Positions 63,589 through 64,000 of a stretch of DNA of 64,000 nt are shown here, in pieces. The stretch's first letter is position 1. Each line of letters starts with the position of its first letter. The DNA comes from Pseudomonas benzenivorans (GTDB lineage Bacteria; Pseudomonadota; Gammaproteobacteria; Pseudomonadales; Pseudomonadaceae). Location: NCBI RefSeq assembly GCF_024397895.1, contig NZ_CP073346.1, positions 2,232,001-2,296,000 of the forward strand. The letters run 5' to 3'. The translations under genes were made by a program, and so were the position numbers. The notes under the pieces are model-generated. The model was not told the DNA's origin. It worked only from the letters and a program-made list of their open reading frames with translations, and did not search any database.

Positions 63589-64000
63589 TTACACGGGTTG
63601 GTCCGGCGTGTTCTTGCGCAGGTGCACCGGCTCAACGCCCTTCTTCCGCGCCATGGCGCCGCGCAGGCGGATGTTGATCGCCTCCACCGCCAGCGAGAAG
63701 GCCATGGCGAAGTAGACGTAGCCCTTGGGCACGTGCACATCCAGGGATTCGGCCACCAGCACGGTACCGACCACGATCAGGAACGACAGGGCCAGCATCT
63801 TCAGGCTCGGGTGCTTGTCGATGAAGTCGCTGATGGTGCCGGCCGACAGCATCATCACGATGACCGAGATGACGATGGCGGCGACCATCACCGGCACGTT
63901 GTCGACCAGCCCGACCGCGGTGATCACCGAGTCCAGGGAGAAGACGATGTCGATGATGGCGATCTGCACGATGATGCCCATGAAGCCATAGGCCTTGCCG
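63589..64000 (-). CDS. TerC-family membrane protein, partial (5' end outside window)
   Basis: The C-terminal 136 or so residues of a TerC-type protein are present. They include the conserved IDIVFSLDSVITAVGL metal-site motif, several membrane segments and VPKGYVYFAMAFSLAVEAIN. TerC proteins are linked to metal (manganese) export and to tellurite resistance. The N-terminus lies beyond the right edge, so length and start are unknown. Confidence 0.9.
   Translation of the reverse strand, partial: GKAYGFMGIIVQIAIIDIVFSLDSVITAVGLVDNVPVMVAAIVISVIVMMLSAGTISDFIDKHPSLKMLALSFLIVVGTVLVAESLDVHVPKGYVYFAMAFSLAVEAINIRLRGAMARKKGVEPVHLRKNTPDQPV

Overview
This is a 64 kb stretch of a high-GC gammaproteobacterial chromosome. 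Nearly every gene reads as a close relative of a Pseudomonas gene, and the gene order follows, from memory, the hslO-to-hemB part of the Pseudomonas aeruginosa chromosome (roughly PA5193 to PA5243). The species cannot be named from the sequence alone. No tRNA, rRNA operon, insertion sequence, prophage or CRISPR array is visible. Most of the window is conserved housekeeping sequence.

Layout. 1-3.5 kb: Hsp33 (cut by the edge), a PAP2/LpxT-like membrane phosphatase, Hsp15, and the rimB-rimK ribosome-modification pair. 3.5-10.7 kb: the EnvZ/OmpR (AmgS/AmgR) two-component system, Tex, a hotdog thioesterase, gshA and a small Rmf-like protein. 10.7-18.5 kb: an accessory type VI secretion cassette (hcp, vgrG, a large VasX-like putative pore-forming effector, and a membrane protein likely to be its immunity factor). 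It is preceded by a near-consensus sigma-54 promoter and followed by a decayed partial copy of hcp. 18.6-23.2 kb: argA, argE, and a PiT phosphate transporter with its PhoU-like partner. 23.3-32.7 kb: a CYTH/CHAD protein, an orphan GspE/PilB-type ATPase next to a membrane diguanylate cyclase, two L,D-transpeptidases, a QmcA/NfeD pair and a DUF2388 protein. 32.7-37.3 kb: the glycine cleavage genes gcvT-gcvH-gcvP. 37.5-40.4 kb: a ferric-iron ABC transporter with a promoter overlapped by a Fur-like box. 40.4-44.8 kb: ubiI, ubiH, pepP and ygfB. 44.9-46.3 kb: a ZapB-like protein, ZapA, 6S RNA and 5-formyl-THF cyclo-ligase. 46.4-53.4 kb: an EVE protein, a FliL-like protein, a quinone oxidoreductase, a ferredoxin-fused flavin reductase, ubiD, rho, trxA and two small membrane proteins. 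53.6-58.4 kb: ppx, ppk and hemB. 58.5-64 kb: DedA, an alpha/beta hydrolase, ElbB, a second thioesterase, YaiI, a short-chain dehydrogenase, a LysE exporter and a truncated TerC.

The most interesting part is the T6SS cassette at 10.9-18.4 kb. It sits between gshA and argA, which I recall as neighbours in P. aeruginosa, so it looks like an insertion. Its genes are joined by 4-base ATGA overlaps. The effector and immunity genes contain AT-richer stretches than their surroundings. The cassette is bracketed by direct repeats of about 185 bp (live hcp at the left, broken hcp remnant at the right), which looks like the scar of cassette duplication or exchange. Other points worth a look are a decayed thioesterase tail at 8.57 kb, two unlisted small membrane proteins, and the ATPase/diguanylate cyclase neighbourhood.

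All reading was by eye. GC content, alignments and family scores were not computed. Locus comparisons with P. aeruginosa are from memory.
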